A stretch of DNA of 64,000 bases from contig CAIQWT010000097.1 in assembly GCA_903875605.1 (NCBI GenBank), positions 62,001 to 126,000 on the forward strand. Direction: 5' to 3'. The DNA comes from an uncultured Geobacteraceae bacterium. GTDB taxonomy: Bacteria; Desulfobacterota; Desulfuromonadia; Geobacterales; Pseudopelobacteraceae. The position numbers and the translations under genes are program-made. The stretch's first letter is position 1; every line of letters starts with the position of its first letter. Below the pieces are notes generated by a model, which saw nothing but the letters and a program-made list of their open reading frames with translations, searched no databases and was not told where the DNA came from. Below, piece after piece: positions 27,108-36,588 of the stretch.

Positions 27108-29305
27108 ACTTCAACCCTGTTGTTGCGGATTTTTCCGTTCATGGAGCCGCCTTCCACAAGCTGCATGACCGAGCCCATACCCATTGCTACCGAGGGTTTT
27201 ACGCCTCGTGATGTCAATTCACCGCCCACCAGTTTTGCCCACTGTTCGCTAGTTTCTTTTGATTTTTTACCTTCGCTCGAATCGCTGAAGCCGAACAGCA
27301 TAACCTTGCGACCCTGCAGATCCTTACGCTCAAGGGAGTGGATCAGGCGATCGAAATCTCGACGGGAGCGGTTATCGAAGCTAATTGTATCGGGACGAAA
27401 CCTGATAGATAGCGAAAGGCGTTCCGCACCATCCACCATGTTTTTAAATTCCTGTGGTGTATTGTCAGGCAGTATTGGCGTTTCAGCACGTACCGCAAGA
27501 GAAACGAAACTGTTCTTTTCCACTATCTCCTGCCCGTCGTCTGAGAGGACAAACTCCATAAATTCTCTGGCCAGCGGGTTGGCTGTTTTGGGTGGGACAT
27601 ACATATAGAGACGGCGTGAAAGCGGATACTCTTCCCGCGCTACTGTAAAAGCATTCGGATAAATAGCCCCTCCGGACTCACCTGCTGCAATTGCCAGCGC
27701 TTTGCTGCTTTTTATATACGGCAGCCCTATAAAACCGATGCCATTGGGATCACCGGCTACATCGGAGGATAGCCGACTGCTGTCCTCGTATCGTTTGGCT
27801 CCTGAACCCAAACTCTTCTTGTCCAGAACCAGACTTTTAAAAGTGTCGAATGTTCCGGACTTGTCATCGCGGGCATACAGTTCTATCGGCTTGTCACTGC
27901 CACCGATATCTTTCCAGGAGCTGATTTCGCCGGCAAATATACGTGCAATAGTTTCCTTGCTTGCCGCAGCGAGCGGATTAGCAACGTTCACAACCACCGC
28001 CAGTCCGTCCAAACCAATAACATGCTCGCTCCCATAGCTGGTAAAATCTCCCTGAGCAGAGAGCTTGTCGCACTCCTCTTTCTTGATCGGGCGTGAGGAC
28101 ATGCCGATGTCACAGAGTGATTTTTCAAGGCCCTCATAGGCGGTACCGGACCCATGGGACTTAATTTCTACTGCCCAGGCTTTTGTTCCACCCATACTGC
28201 CGACGATTCTGATTTCTTCTTCTTTTGCGCCAGGTTCACGGCGGGTTTTGTGGGCTCCTTTACGCTTCAGAAACTCTTCAACCAGGGCCGGGGCCAGCTT
28301 GGCACCGATAGTATTGGAACCCTGCAGCCTGAGAACCGTTTCAATCCGCTCTGCAAAAAAGAAGTACCAGCCTCCCCAGGACAGAAGCATCAGCGTGGCG
28401 AAAGCGGAAACTCCGCGAAGTACAAATTTACGCAGGCGCCGTCTGCCTTCAGCAGCCTTGTGCTCTGCCTCGCGTGCAAGTTTATCACGATGTTGACAAC
28501 GTTCCAGAGCAGCAGAAAATTCGTCGCTACTCTGAAAACGATGGTCAGGCGATCTTGAAAGGGCGCGATGAATGATGCCAGCCAGCTCCTGATCAAGTTC
28601 GGGAAGCTTTTCGCGAATGTCGGAGATATCTTCCTCCATTTGCCGCATCAACTGGATAATGGTAGAACCTGCTTCTCGTGGTGGTTCACCGGTCAGCATC
28701 TGGTACATCAGCATACCGACAGAATATATATCGGAGCGATTATCAATTGCCTTGGGATTCACAATCTGCTCGGGACTCATATAGCCTGCAGCGGCAAAAA
28801 AGTTGGCGCTGCTTCCCGCTTCTGTGGGCATATGACTGGATGCGCCGAAGCCATCAAGCTTGACTAGACCGTTTTTTGCCACAAAAACGTTTGTGGCACT
28901 GACTCCCCTATGAATAATCCCGCGGCTGTGTGCAAACGAGAGCGCCTTCAACAGCTGCTTGATGACATGCAGTGTCGGCAGTTCCTTGCTGCCGCCGTGA
29001 TGATTGATAATCTCATCTAGACGGTACGCACCAAAGTGCTCCTGAACCAGATAAAAGACTCCCTCCTCCTCGAAAAAATCGATGGTTTGGAGAATATTTG
29101 TATGGTTCAAATGGGCAAGTTTTTTTGCTTCGGCATAAAAGCTGTCCCGTAGCTTAGCCGCATCGCCATTCTGTCCCCCCTTGAACGCCTTGATAAAATA
29201 TGAAACTCCTTTGGAAATGTCCTCAGCGAGGTAGAGCACCGTGCCATTTTCAAAAGTGGATATTTCTTGTTTCAGCATATATTTGTTCACAATCAGGCTA
29301 TTCAT
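27089..29305 (-). CDS. Pseudokinase - TM - PstS-like - OmpA fusion
   Basis: 738 aa. Residues 1-270 have a Ser/Thr protein kinase fold (lysine-like K39, GYMSPEQ at 174-180, SDIYSVGMLMYQMLTGEPP at 191-209). The catalytic loop reads HRG (132-134) instead of HRD, and the metal-binding DFG reads GFG (152-154); Asn139 is kept. A membrane span lies near 293-317. Residues about 323-590 form a PstS-like phosphate-binding domain (LQGSNTIGAKLAPALVEEF; ARDDKSGTFDTF). Residues about 615-738 form an OmpA peptidoglycan-binding domain ending NNRVEVW. The kinase part would be cytoplasmic and the rest periplasmic. Loss of both aspartates predicts no phosphotransfer. Confidence 0.88.
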   Translation of the reverse strand: MNSLIVNKYMLKQEISTFENGTVLYLAEDISKGVSYFIKAFKGGQNGDAAKLRDSFYAEAKKLAHLNHTNILQTIDFFEEEGVFYLVQEHFGAYRLDEIINHHGGSKELPTLHVIKQLLKALSFAHSRGIIHRGVSATNVFVAKNGLVKLDGFGASSHMPTEAGSSANFFAAAGYMSPEQIVNPKAIDNRSDIYSVGMLMYQMLTGEPPREAGSTIIQLMRQMEEDISDIREKLPELDQELAGIIHRALSRSPDHRFQSSDEFSAALERCQHRDKLAREAEHKAAEGRRRLRKFVLRGVSAFATLMLLSWGGWYFFFAERIETVLRLQGSNTIGAKLAPALVEEFLKRKGAHKTRREPGAKEEEIRIVGSMGGTKAWAVEIKSHGSGTAYEGLEKSLCDIGMSSRPIKKEECDKLSAQGDFTSYGSEHVIGLDGLAVVVNVANPLAAASKETIARIFAGEISSWKDIGGSDKPIELYARDDKSGTFDTFKSLVLDKKSLGSGAKRYEDSSRLSSDVAGDPNGIGFIGLPYIKSSKALAIAAGESGGAIYPNAFTVAREEYPLSRRLYMYVPPKTANPLAREFMEFVLSDDGQEIVEKNSFVSLAVRAETPILPDNTPQEFKNMVDGAERLSLSIRFRPDTISFDNRSRRDFDRLIHSLERKDLQGRKVMLFGFSDSSEGKKSKETSEQWAKLVGGELTSRGVKPSVAMGMGSVMQLVEGGSMNGKIRNNRVEVWLSRR

Positions 29306-29666
29306 AGTTTAGTCCTTGCTGAGTATACGTATTGGATGCAGGATGTTTCCGAAGTGGAAACATAGCAAAAGCAAGGTTACATCGGGGTGTCAAGTTGGTT
29401 AAATGTTATTTAACGTCTACAGAGGGAGAATTGCAGGAGCAATCCACATATATTCCTGTATCAGGCTTTTTGGCATACATGGGGTGGGAATCTAGATCAA
29501 GCCGTGAACCCAAGGCAGGGCTCCCGGTTTTTTGTCAGAGTTTTTCATAGAATATCATCAGAGATTGGAAGCACAGCAAAGCAAATCGAGGTTGCACTGG
29601 AGGTTGTAAATTCGAATTTAAACAAAAATAAGGGCTGCGATATAAGCCGTAACCCCTTGAATTTTA
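29306..29666. other. Upstream region of pseudokinase gene, no gene seen
   Basis: About 360 bp between the pseudokinase start (minus strand) and the tRNA-Pro 3' end. No coding frame with a ribosome binding site was seen. It should contain the pseudokinase promoter, but no clear -35/-10 pair could be chosen. Confidence 0.4.
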
Positions 29667-29743
29667 TGGTCGGGATGACAAGAATTGAACTTGCGACCCC
29701 CTGCTCCCGAAGCAGGTGCGCTACCAGGCTGCGCTACATCCCG
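29667..29743 (-). tRNA. tRNA-Pro (CGG)
   Basis: A 77-nt cloverleaf with encoded CCA. The acceptor stem pairs CGGGATG with CATCCCG. The D arm has AGCGCAGCCTGGTAGCGC, the anticodon arm CCTGC-TTCGGGA-GCAGG gives anticodon CGG, and the T arm has GTTCAATTC. It reads Pro CCG codons. Confidence 0.95.
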
Positions 29744-29929
29744 AAGAGGTTTTTTTCTAGCACCGGCAAGGGGATTGTGTCAAGGGGAAAGACAGTGATG
29801 GCAGGCGGGGAGTAGAGCGCGGGGGACCGGAGGTGGGATCAGAAAATACAAAAGCGTTCCTATAAATGACAACATACACCAAATTTATCCAATTGCCATA
29901 AAAGGAGGTACCATAAACTTGGCATGTTA

Positions 29930-30547
29930 CTAATAAAAAAACTGCCAATTAGTTGATATCTCGTTGAACGTAGAGCTATTGTTGACTCGTTCGATCTTCC
30001 CAGAAACTGCAACAGAATGATTCCTGTAAATCTGCCAACCGGATGTAATTTCAGCTTTCTTAATTAGTTTGCTGTCGCCATTTGCGAGATATGACATAGC
30101 TCCAATAATATTTACATAATAACCATTACTAAATGATTTTAACAACCCGGACTCGACACCTGGGCCTACTGCAACGGTATTACTAAAGGCATCTCCAGCA
30201 AAGATTGAGCCAGTGACCATAAAGTATGTTTTGCCCAACATGCCACTTTCCACCGCCTTACCACTCCCAGCAATAGCCTGAAACGACATCGGAAAAGTAT
30301 CATTTCCAATATAGTTCCGATTACCACCTAAATAGAAAGACCAAGACCATGGTGAGATGAATGAATTAGACGTAGTGATAGATTTCGTACTGATAACATC
30401 AAATCGCTCAAAATAAACTTTGAGATCCGACATATTAATGCGTCCAGCTATTTCAAGTAAACGTAACTCTGAAGCAGCAGGATAGCCAATTGGTGGTTCA
30501 TTCAATCCGTAATATGCGGGTCGGATATGTAAATTTAAATTATGTAC
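29930..30547 (-). pseudogene. 5'-truncated DUF4105 (Lnb-like) gene remnant
   Basis: The frame carries only the C-terminal half of a DUF4105-type outer-membrane protein: RPAYYGLNEPPIGYPAASEL, then KVYFERFDVIS and SPWSWSFYLGG, which I recall from the C-terminal barrel region of that family. The homology-like frame runs past the only candidate start (TTG at 30505) to about 30547 and then meets unrelated sequence and a stop; the N-terminal catalytic part is absent. A short start-to-stop product is possible, but the gene as a whole looks broken. Confidence 0.65.
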
Positions 30548-30576
30548 ATTTAATTTACATTTAATTGGGGGGGCGA

Positions 30577-30978
30577 GTGATTAAAAAAATAATATTAATG
30601 TTTTTGGTTTTTGCTTTAGCGGTACCGGTAAATGCATTTTGTGCTGAGGAAATAGAAGATATCAAGCCTATAACGAGTACCAGCAGCAGTTCCGGAAATG
30701 TTTATTTGGGAATTGGTGCTGGCTGTGTGCTTGTTGGAGCTCTTACAATACTTTTAGCCAGTAACTATGAATCTTCATATAATGACCCACGTACGTATGA
30801 TCAGGATTCAGTTAAAAAAGATGCTAATGCAATAAGAGCTGTGGGCATTGTAGAAATTGGGGTAGGTGCTGTACTCGCTTTAGTTGGCCTAAATAAACTA
30901 TCTGTTAGCAAATCTACTTCAGTTAGTATTGACTCTGTTGGAGGGACCCAGATGATCGTTGCTAAACATACATTTTAG
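30577..30978 (+). CDS. Small exported membrane protein (133 aa)
   Basis: GTG 30577 follows GGGGGGG; a TTG at 30565 is an alternative. A signal peptide (ILMFLVFALAVPVNAFCA) is followed by a Ser-rich linker and two hydrophobic segments (YLGIGAGCVLVGALTILLA, AVGIVEIGVGAVLALVGL) with Gly-rich spacing. Short two-helix envelope proteins of this kind are common and uncharacterised. It occupies the place where the 5' part of the DUF4105 gene would lie. Confidence 0.65.
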   Translation: MIKKIILMFLVFALAVPVNAFCAEEIEDIKPITSTSSSSGNVYLGIGAGCVLVGALTILLASNYESSYNDPRTYDQDSVKKDANAIRAVGIVEIGVGAVLALVGLNKLSVSKSTSVSIDSVGGTQMIVAKHTF

Positions 30979-31034
30979 CATGTCTCTAATGAATACGAGC
31001 ACCGACGGCTGCCAAGTCAACGACTCCCCCTCAA

Positions 31035-31067
31035 GCCCCGTGGCCACTCGCTGCGGGGTTTTCTTTT
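31035..31067 (+). terminator. Rho-independent terminator
   Basis: GCCCCG pairs with CGGGGT around a 13-nt loop, followed by a run of T (TTTTCTTTT). It lies about 57 bp after the small exported protein gene. Confidence 0.65.
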
Positions 31068-31105
31068 ACCCAAAAGCCACCACCAACATAATCCCACATC
31101 ACACA

Positions 31106-31135
31106 GGCTGCCCCCAAAGGGTGGCCATTTTTTTT
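31106..31135 (+). terminator. Second possible terminator
   Basis: GGC-TG-CCC pairs imperfectly with GGG-TG-GCC across a CCAAA loop, followed by eight T. It could back up the previous terminator. Confidence 0.4.
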
Positions 31136-31151
31136 GCCCAAGGAGACCAAT

Positions 31152-31211
31152 ATGCAACCTATCTGGTTCACAACGATGTTGGAGAAGCTTCCACCAGCAG
31201 GATATTATTAA
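31152..31211 (+). CDS. Very short ORF, probably truncated (19 aa)
   Basis: ATG 31152 has a good AAGGAG site and encodes MQPIWFTTMLEKLPPAGYY before TAA. The sequence then meets the IS21-like end repeats 18 bp later, so this may be the start of a gene cut by an insertion. No function can be given. Confidence 0.3.
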   Translation: MQPIWFTTMLEKLPPAGYY

Positions 31212-31229
31212 ACTGCCTATTTATAGTGC

Positions 31230-31295
31230 CGTGTGAATCGGCATGCAATATTGACCCCCCTTTAGCTTAAATCGGCGTCCAAAATTGACCCATCT
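31230..31295. mobile_element. IS21-like end repeats (insertion sequence scar)
   Basis: Two close copies of an AATCGGC-x3-C-AA-x-ATTGACCC motif (31236-31256 and 31270-31291), 34 bp apart, resemble the multiple terminal repeats of IS21-family elements. No transposase gene is present nearby. This looks like one remaining end after deletion of an insertion sequence. Confidence 0.5.
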
Positions 31296-31446
31296 CAGCA
31301 ATAAGGCCGTAAATGTACCTTTGCATGAAGCTGATTTACTTCAAAGGGAGAATTCATTCCGTAAATTAATTTGAAACCTCTTGGTCAAAATCCCTTCCAT
31401 CACCTATTACAGTTGTGGGCAGAGAAGGGACCTGTCAAAAAAACGG

Positions 31447-34400
31447 TTAAAATGACTTTTCGGTGTAACTGCGAATTAGTTTACTGTCCAGCACTTCACG
31501 CACCATGGTCGCCATATTCGGCAACGAGAACGGCTTCTGAATGAAATGCACACCTTCATCAAGCACGCCGTGTTGTGCGATGATATCGGCAGTGTAACCG
31601 GACATATAGAGACACTTGAGTTGCGGGTTTAGTGACTGAAGTTTGTTAGCCAAATCCTTGCCATTCATTTTCGGCATTATCACGTCAGTTATGAGTAGAT
31701 TGATCTCTCCAGCGTGTTCATGTGCCAGGCGTATGGCTTCGTCGGGCGTTCCAGCAGTCAGCAGGGTATAGCCCTGCATTCCGAGTAATAGAGAGGTTAT
31801 TTGCAATATACCCGGCTCGTCTTCCACTAACAGGATTGTCTCCTGACCTTTTGGTAGTGGTGCGGCCTTTGCTTCAGTCTGAGATTTTTGGCTCTTCTCC
31901 TCTAGCCGTGGGAGATGGATTGTAAAGGTTGTCCCCATTCCAGGTTCGCTGTAGATGTTGATGAACCCGTCGTTCTGTTTGACAATACCGTACACAGTGG
32001 CCAACCCGAGTCCAGTACCTTCACCGACTCCTTTAGTTGTGAAAAATGGCTCAAATACACGGGCCATTGTTTCCTTGTCCATACCGCTACCGTCGTCACT
32101 GACACTCAAATGCACGTAATCACCGGGAACCGCTTCCGGGTTTTCTTCACAATAGCTCGAATCAACGGTATTATTCCGGGTCTCAATGGTGATGCGCCCG
32201 GTGCCGTTGATGGCATCTCTGCCATTGACGCAGAGATTGGCAAGAATCTGGTCTATCTGGCTTGGATCCGCTTTTATACGCCACAGGTCTGGAGCAGGTT
32301 GCCACGTTAGTTGAATAGACTCTCCTATCAATCGCCGCAGCATCTTAAGCATGCCATTGATGACTTCATTCAGGTCTATGTTTTTCGGTGCAATCGCCTG
32401 CTTTCTGGCAAATGCCAGTAGTTGCCTGGTAAGATCGGCAGAACGTTCTGCCGTCTTCATAATTTCTGTAAGATGCTCACATACGGGGTGATTTATATCC
32501 GACTCCATGAGGCCAAGCTGAACGTGTCCCATAATAACCGTCAGCATGTTGTTGAAGTCATGAGCCACACCACCGGCCAGGCTCCCGATCGACTCCATTT
32601 TCTGAACTTGATGTAACTGCTGTTCAGCCTTGTGTTGTTCTGTTATGTCAAGTGCAATGGAAAGAAGTCTTTGCTGCCCGGTTACCGATATAACCTCACC
32701 CCAGTATTTACAGAGCTTTGTCAGCCCTGCTTTAGTGTGCAGAGATAATTCCTGACCTTGTATTTTCCCCTGTTGCTGGATGCTTTCTTTCAGTCGCATC
32801 CTGTCAGCTTCTGAAATCCAGCCAAGCTCAACGGATGTCTTACCGATAACCTCTTCCCGACTGAATCCGGAAATATTCTGGAATTGCTGATTGGCATCCA
32901 GATATGTGCCGTCCTCAATGCTGCTGATGGTGATCATAATCGGCGCACTGTTGAATGCTGTGATGAACAGCTCGTTGCTTTCGGATAATGAGTCCTGCAT
33001 TTGTTTCCGCTCAGCAATATCCCAGGCTAGGTCTGCAAAGCGATAGGCAATAAGCACATCCTCTTCACTGTATTCTGAGGCTTTGTTGCCAATGCCTAAG
33101 ATCCCTACAATTTTGTCGGAGCGCAAGATCGGTACGGCCAGTTCACGGGTCACGGTGGCGTGACCCGGTGGCATCCCCTTGCGGTGGGGCAGTGAGGCAT
33201 AATCGTTGTGGATGACCGGTTGTCGCTGGTGGATGCAGTCAACCCATACTCCGGCCTTATCAATGTCATAATGGCTGCCTGCACCTTCTGCTTTGCAGAA
33301 ATCTCTGGCGGTCCGGGTGGACCAGGCATGCAGCGTCAGGGTGCGCTGATCTTCTTGTAGCAGATGGAAGTACCCGATCTGGCTGCCGGTCAACTCTTCT
33401 ATCTGATCAAGTGTTGCGGTGAGTAGTTCATTCAGGGTGTGTGACAAAGAGTATTCGACAAGGTAAAGTCTGGCAGCAGCCAACCGCTCTTCTTTCTTTT
33501 GGCGGGTGATATCCTTAATCATCGCTATAAAATGTTTGGGCGAGCCATCCTCGTTTCGTACGCACTTGACAGAGAGATCTGTATGTATAATCCCGCCTTC
33601 ATTCCGTATGAATCGCTTCTCAATCTGGTAACCATCGATCTCTCCATGAAGCACTAACTGGAATTGTGCCTCATCTGCAGCGAGATCATCGGGATGCGTC
33701 AACTCCGCCCAGCTTTTGTTTGAGAGCTCTTCTTGAGTGTAGCCCAGCATTGAGCACAAACAGTCGTTGCACTGAACCCATCCCTTCTCTAGGGACGTAA
33801 TTGCCATTCCGATGAGGCCGAGTTCGTAATAGCTTCTGAAAAGTGCCTCGCTCTCGTGCAGCGCTTCATCAGCCAGTTGCCGCTCCAGCTCACCGGCGGC
33901 ACGTTGAGCAATGTACTGTAGCACCGTTTCCACCAACTGCTGGTTTAGAAAAGGTTTTTCTCCGATCAGTGCAATTAGGCCGATCGGCTCTTCGTTTTTC
34001 CCATACAGAGTGATACCAGCGTAGCTTTCGGCTTTGATCTCCCGCAACACCGGATCGTTGGGGAACAGATTGGCGACATCGCGCGGGAAACAGCAGATGG
34101 TCTTCCCCACCACGTCACCGCACGGTGTGTCTTTCAGGGCATAGTCAACATTGTCCTCAAACCTGCCGTTGTGATAGACCGCCACAGTGTGCGCCATAAG
34201 TCCGTCGCCGGTCAGGCGGTCGATGCAGGCAAACTCCATCGACAGAGTCTCAGACAGAAAGCGCGCCAGCGCCGGGAAGAACTCTTCTTCCCATAAGCAC
34301 CAACCACGTTCAGAAATGAACGACTGGACACTCTCGATGGTTTTCCGGTTGGTGATGTCTTCCACGCTTGACCATATATATTTTTCGCCTTTACGTTCTA

Positions 34401-35688
34401 TCAGCAAACCCTGCAGTCGGACAGGTACAAGATGTCCATCCTTATGGATATATTCTTTTTCATACGGACCGTACTCACCCGCCGCCTTAAGCGCCGTCAA
34501 CTGTTCCTGTTCCTGTAAAGCATATTTTTCAGGTGTTATATCCCAGTAAGTCAGATTAAACGCTTCATCAACAGTTCTGCCAATAATATCGGCATACGCC
34601 TGATTTACATCTACCAATTTGCCGTCTATTTGAGTAAGCGCAAGACCGATCGGTGATTGGTCGAAGAGCATCCGGTTATATGCTTCACTTTCTCGCAGAG
34701 CTTCCTGTTCTTCTTTAAGTTCAATGGTGCGAAGTTCGACCTGCCTGTGCAGCAATTTGTTCCAGAGGAAACTTCCGATTAACAACGAACAGATAACAAA
34801 AAGCGCGCTGCCAACTACAGCCCTAAAACGCCAGTCAGTAAAAATATCCTTTTGAGCCGATTGAATCCATCTGTCTTGAATTCTATGCCGCTCGGTCTCA
34901 GTGAAAGAAGTAAGAGTCTTCTGAAGGATTTTGTGCAGCGTAGTTTTTGATCGAGGAACCGCAATCGAAAGCTGTATGTTCTGGGACGCTTCACCCGCTA
35001 CCCGCAGATTTGTAATTCCTTTCTGAGACAATAGATAGGATGCCGTTGCAAGATCAATAACAGCAGCATCTGATTGTCCGAAAGAAACATTCAGGATAGC
35101 TGTAAGATCGTTTGGAACTATATCAGCCACTATGCCGGTTTCTGTTTTTGAAAGGTGCTCAGTGATGGCATAGCTTTTAACAAGTGACACTTTCAGTCCA
35201 GCAAGATCTTTCTCAAGCATATTGCCTGATCGATCATTACGCACAATAATCACGTTCGGTACGGTGATGAACGGTTCTGTAAACGAGAGAAATTCCGATC
35301 TGGATGGTGTTTTTGTTATCGCGTTGACAATTAGGACTTCACCACTGCGAACTTTAGAGAAGATTTCATCTAGAGTTGAGAATTGTTTCCGTGAGAAGTT
35401 GACTCCCAACTTTGATTCAAGCTGGAGCAGATAATCGTGGGCGAGGCCTGATGGGTTGCCTTTTGAATCGAGGAATGCGAAAGGAGGATAACCGGTTTCG
35501 ACGGCTAGGACTATACCGGACTTGTTTTCATTGAGCCAGATTTGTTCTTCAGGGGTTAAAAGGTTATTGCCACCACAATGCGCAGCAGTCGAAATAATTA
35601 TAATCAAAAGGACTGATGACAGAAGATAGCGGCATGTTTTTGTGAAGATACCGCCTGATATTAAAGGAGCTATGATTAGTGCGTTCAA
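31447..35688 (-). CDS. Large hybrid histidine kinase: SBP_bac_3 / PAS / GAF / HK / receiver
   Basis: About 1413 aa. The order is: a hydrophobic N-terminus, a periplasmic SBP_bac_3-type binding domain (ETGYPPFAFLDSKGNPSGLA), a membrane span near 297-320, PAS, GAF, PAS, GAF, PAS, then a HisKA/HATPase core with SLAGGVAHDFNN (His1043) and GVGEGTGLGLATV, and a receiver domain with LLITDVIMPKMNG (Asp1335). It should autophosphorylate and pass phosphate to its own receiver. TTG 35688 is chosen because AGGAG lies 5 nt upstream; an ATG in the longer frame has no signal. It stands alone, so the final regulator is elsewhere. Confidence 0.88.
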   Translation of the reverse strand: MNALIIAPLISGGIFTKTCRYLLSSVLLIIIISTAAHCGGNNLLTPEEQIWLNENKSGIVLAVETGYPPFAFLDSKGNPSGLAHDYLLQLESKLGVNFSRKQFSTLDEIFSKVRSGEVLIVNAITKTPSRSEFLSFTEPFITVPNVIIVRNDRSGNMLEKDLAGLKVSLVKSYAITEHLSKTETGIVADIVPNDLTAILNVSFGQSDAAVIDLATASYLLSQKGITNLRVAGEASQNIQLSIAVPRSKTTLHKILQKTLTSFTETERHRIQDRWIQSAQKDIFTDWRFRAVVGSALFVICSLLIGSFLWNKLLHRQVELRTIELKEEQEALRESEAYNRMLFDQSPIGLALTQIDGKLVDVNQAYADIIGRTVDEAFNLTYWDITPEKYALQEQEQLTALKAAGEYGPYEKEYIHKDGHLVPVRLQGLLIERKGEKYIWSSVEDITNRKTIESVQSFISERGWCLWEEEFFPALARFLSETLSMEFACIDRLTGDGLMAHTVAVYHNGRFEDNVDYALKDTPCGDVVGKTICCFPRDVANLFPNDPVLREIKAESYAGITLYGKNEEPIGLIALIGEKPFLNQQLVETVLQYIAQRAAGELERQLADEALHESEALFRSYYELGLIGMAITSLEKGWVQCNDCLCSMLGYTQEELSNKSWAELTHPDDLAADEAQFQLVLHGEIDGYQIEKRFIRNEGGIIHTDLSVKCVRNEDGSPKHFIAMIKDITRQKKEERLAAARLYLVEYSLSHTLNELLTATLDQIEELTGSQIGYFHLLQEDQRTLTLHAWSTRTARDFCKAEGAGSHYDIDKAGVWVDCIHQRQPVIHNDYASLPHRKGMPPGHATVTRELAVPILRSDKIVGILGIGNKASEYSEEDVLIAYRFADLAWDIAERKQMQDSLSESNELFITAFNSAPIMITISSIEDGTYLDANQQFQNISGFSREEVIGKTSVELGWISEADRMRLKESIQQQGKIQGQELSLHTKAGLTKLCKYWGEVISVTGQQRLLSIALDITEQHKAEQQLHQVQKMESIGSLAGGVAHDFNNMLTVIMGHVQLGLMESDINHPVCEHLTEIMKTAERSADLTRQLLAFARKQAIAPKNIDLNEVINGMLKMLRRLIGESIQLTWQPAPDLWRIKADPSQIDQILANLCVNGRDAINGTGRITIETRNNTVDSSYCEENPEAVPGDYVHLSVSDDGSGMDKETMARVFEPFFTTKGVGEGTGLGLATVYGIVKQNDGFINIYSEPGMGTTFTIHLPRLEEKSQKSQTEAKAAPLPKGQETILLVEDEPGILQITSLLLGMQGYTLLTAGTPDEAIRLAHEHAGEINLLITDVIMPKMNGKDLANKLQSLNPQLKCLYMSGYTADIIAQHGVLDEGVHFIQKPFSLPNMATMVREVLDSKLIRSYTEKSF

Positions 35689-36588
35689 GGTATCTCCTAA
35701 TAAAATACGCGCGCTGAAAAGCGAATGACGCCGCTTTGTATGGGCACTAATCAGAATAATAGCCGCCAGTGATACTGTCTGCATGATATTGCTTTGTCTG
35801 CCGGTGTATGTCGTTTTACTACCAGACACAGTTTTGAAACAGGATTTTGAAATTTAATTATATCTTTATTCCAATGGATTACAATCCGAAAAGCCGAAAC
35901 AATTTGCTGGAAATCACCGGTAAACTGAATATTCAGAACCATTGATCCATAAGGGTATCGATTTTATTTTGGCTGCAGCTTCATACCTGGCCACCCGAAA
36001 CTGAGAATACAGAGAAATGGGGACATTATAATGATACATACGTAGAACTCCCAGCATCACCCGTCAGAGTGCCTTTTTGCATTTCCGGCCAACAGATCTG
36101 ATCCATCGGAGAAATCAGACACAACGCACGCTACAGAAAGGAGGTGACCCCACATGAACCACGCCGCAATAGTCCGCCATTTATCCGGCCTCACCGATCC
36201 CACCGCAGTTCTCTACTCCGTCATCTTGTAACCAATAATTCAATAGTAAGAAGTTCGTCTGCCTTCTTGGTCAATAGCGATCCTGAAGGCATTTTTTTGG
36301 CGACTGATCCGGTCAATCGAAGAAACCGGACAATACGTAAGCCGCTTACTGGCGGTGTCCCTCAAGGTCGTAATCGGATTCATAGTATTTTGGGTCTGCT
36401 CATGCTCTGGATTCAGAACCGTAAACCGTAACCTGCTAACAACATGCATCCATCACATTCCATTTGTCATCCATATAGAGGCATCTGTAATTCACACAAA
36501 TCTGACCCTGTGAAAATAACAGAAATTGCACCTACTAATAAGGTCATATGCTGTTTATATTCAATTCATCGGGCAAGGGGAGGTTTTC
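35689..36588. other. Long intergenic region, one micro-ORF
   Basis: 900 bp between the hybrid kinase start and the MocR stop. Apart from the 25-codon micro-ORF at 36154-36231, listed separately, no frame has both a start signal and a recognisable protein. A minus-strand frame at 36240-36449 was judged chance. The region could include degraded sequence or a non-coding RNA, but nothing specific is seen. Confidence 0.4.
36154..36231 (+). CDS. Micro-ORF with a perfect ribosome binding site (25 aa)
   Basis: AAAGGAGGTGA, a full match to the anti-Shine-Dalgarno end of 16S rRNA, lies 9 nt before ATG 36154. The peptide MNHAAIVRHLSGLTDPTAVL plus five residues ends at TAA. It resembles nothing I can name. 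It could be a leader peptide, a small protein, or the start of a gene broken soon after. Confidence 0.35.
   Translation: MNHAAIVRHLSGLTDPTAVLYSVIL

Noticed and set aside
29504-29815. 103-aa frame across the tRNA-Pro
   Set aside because: Crosses the tRNA gene; not a protein-coding region.
36240-36449. 69-aa frame on the minus strand
   Set aside because: No start signal and no recognisable sequence; probably chance.
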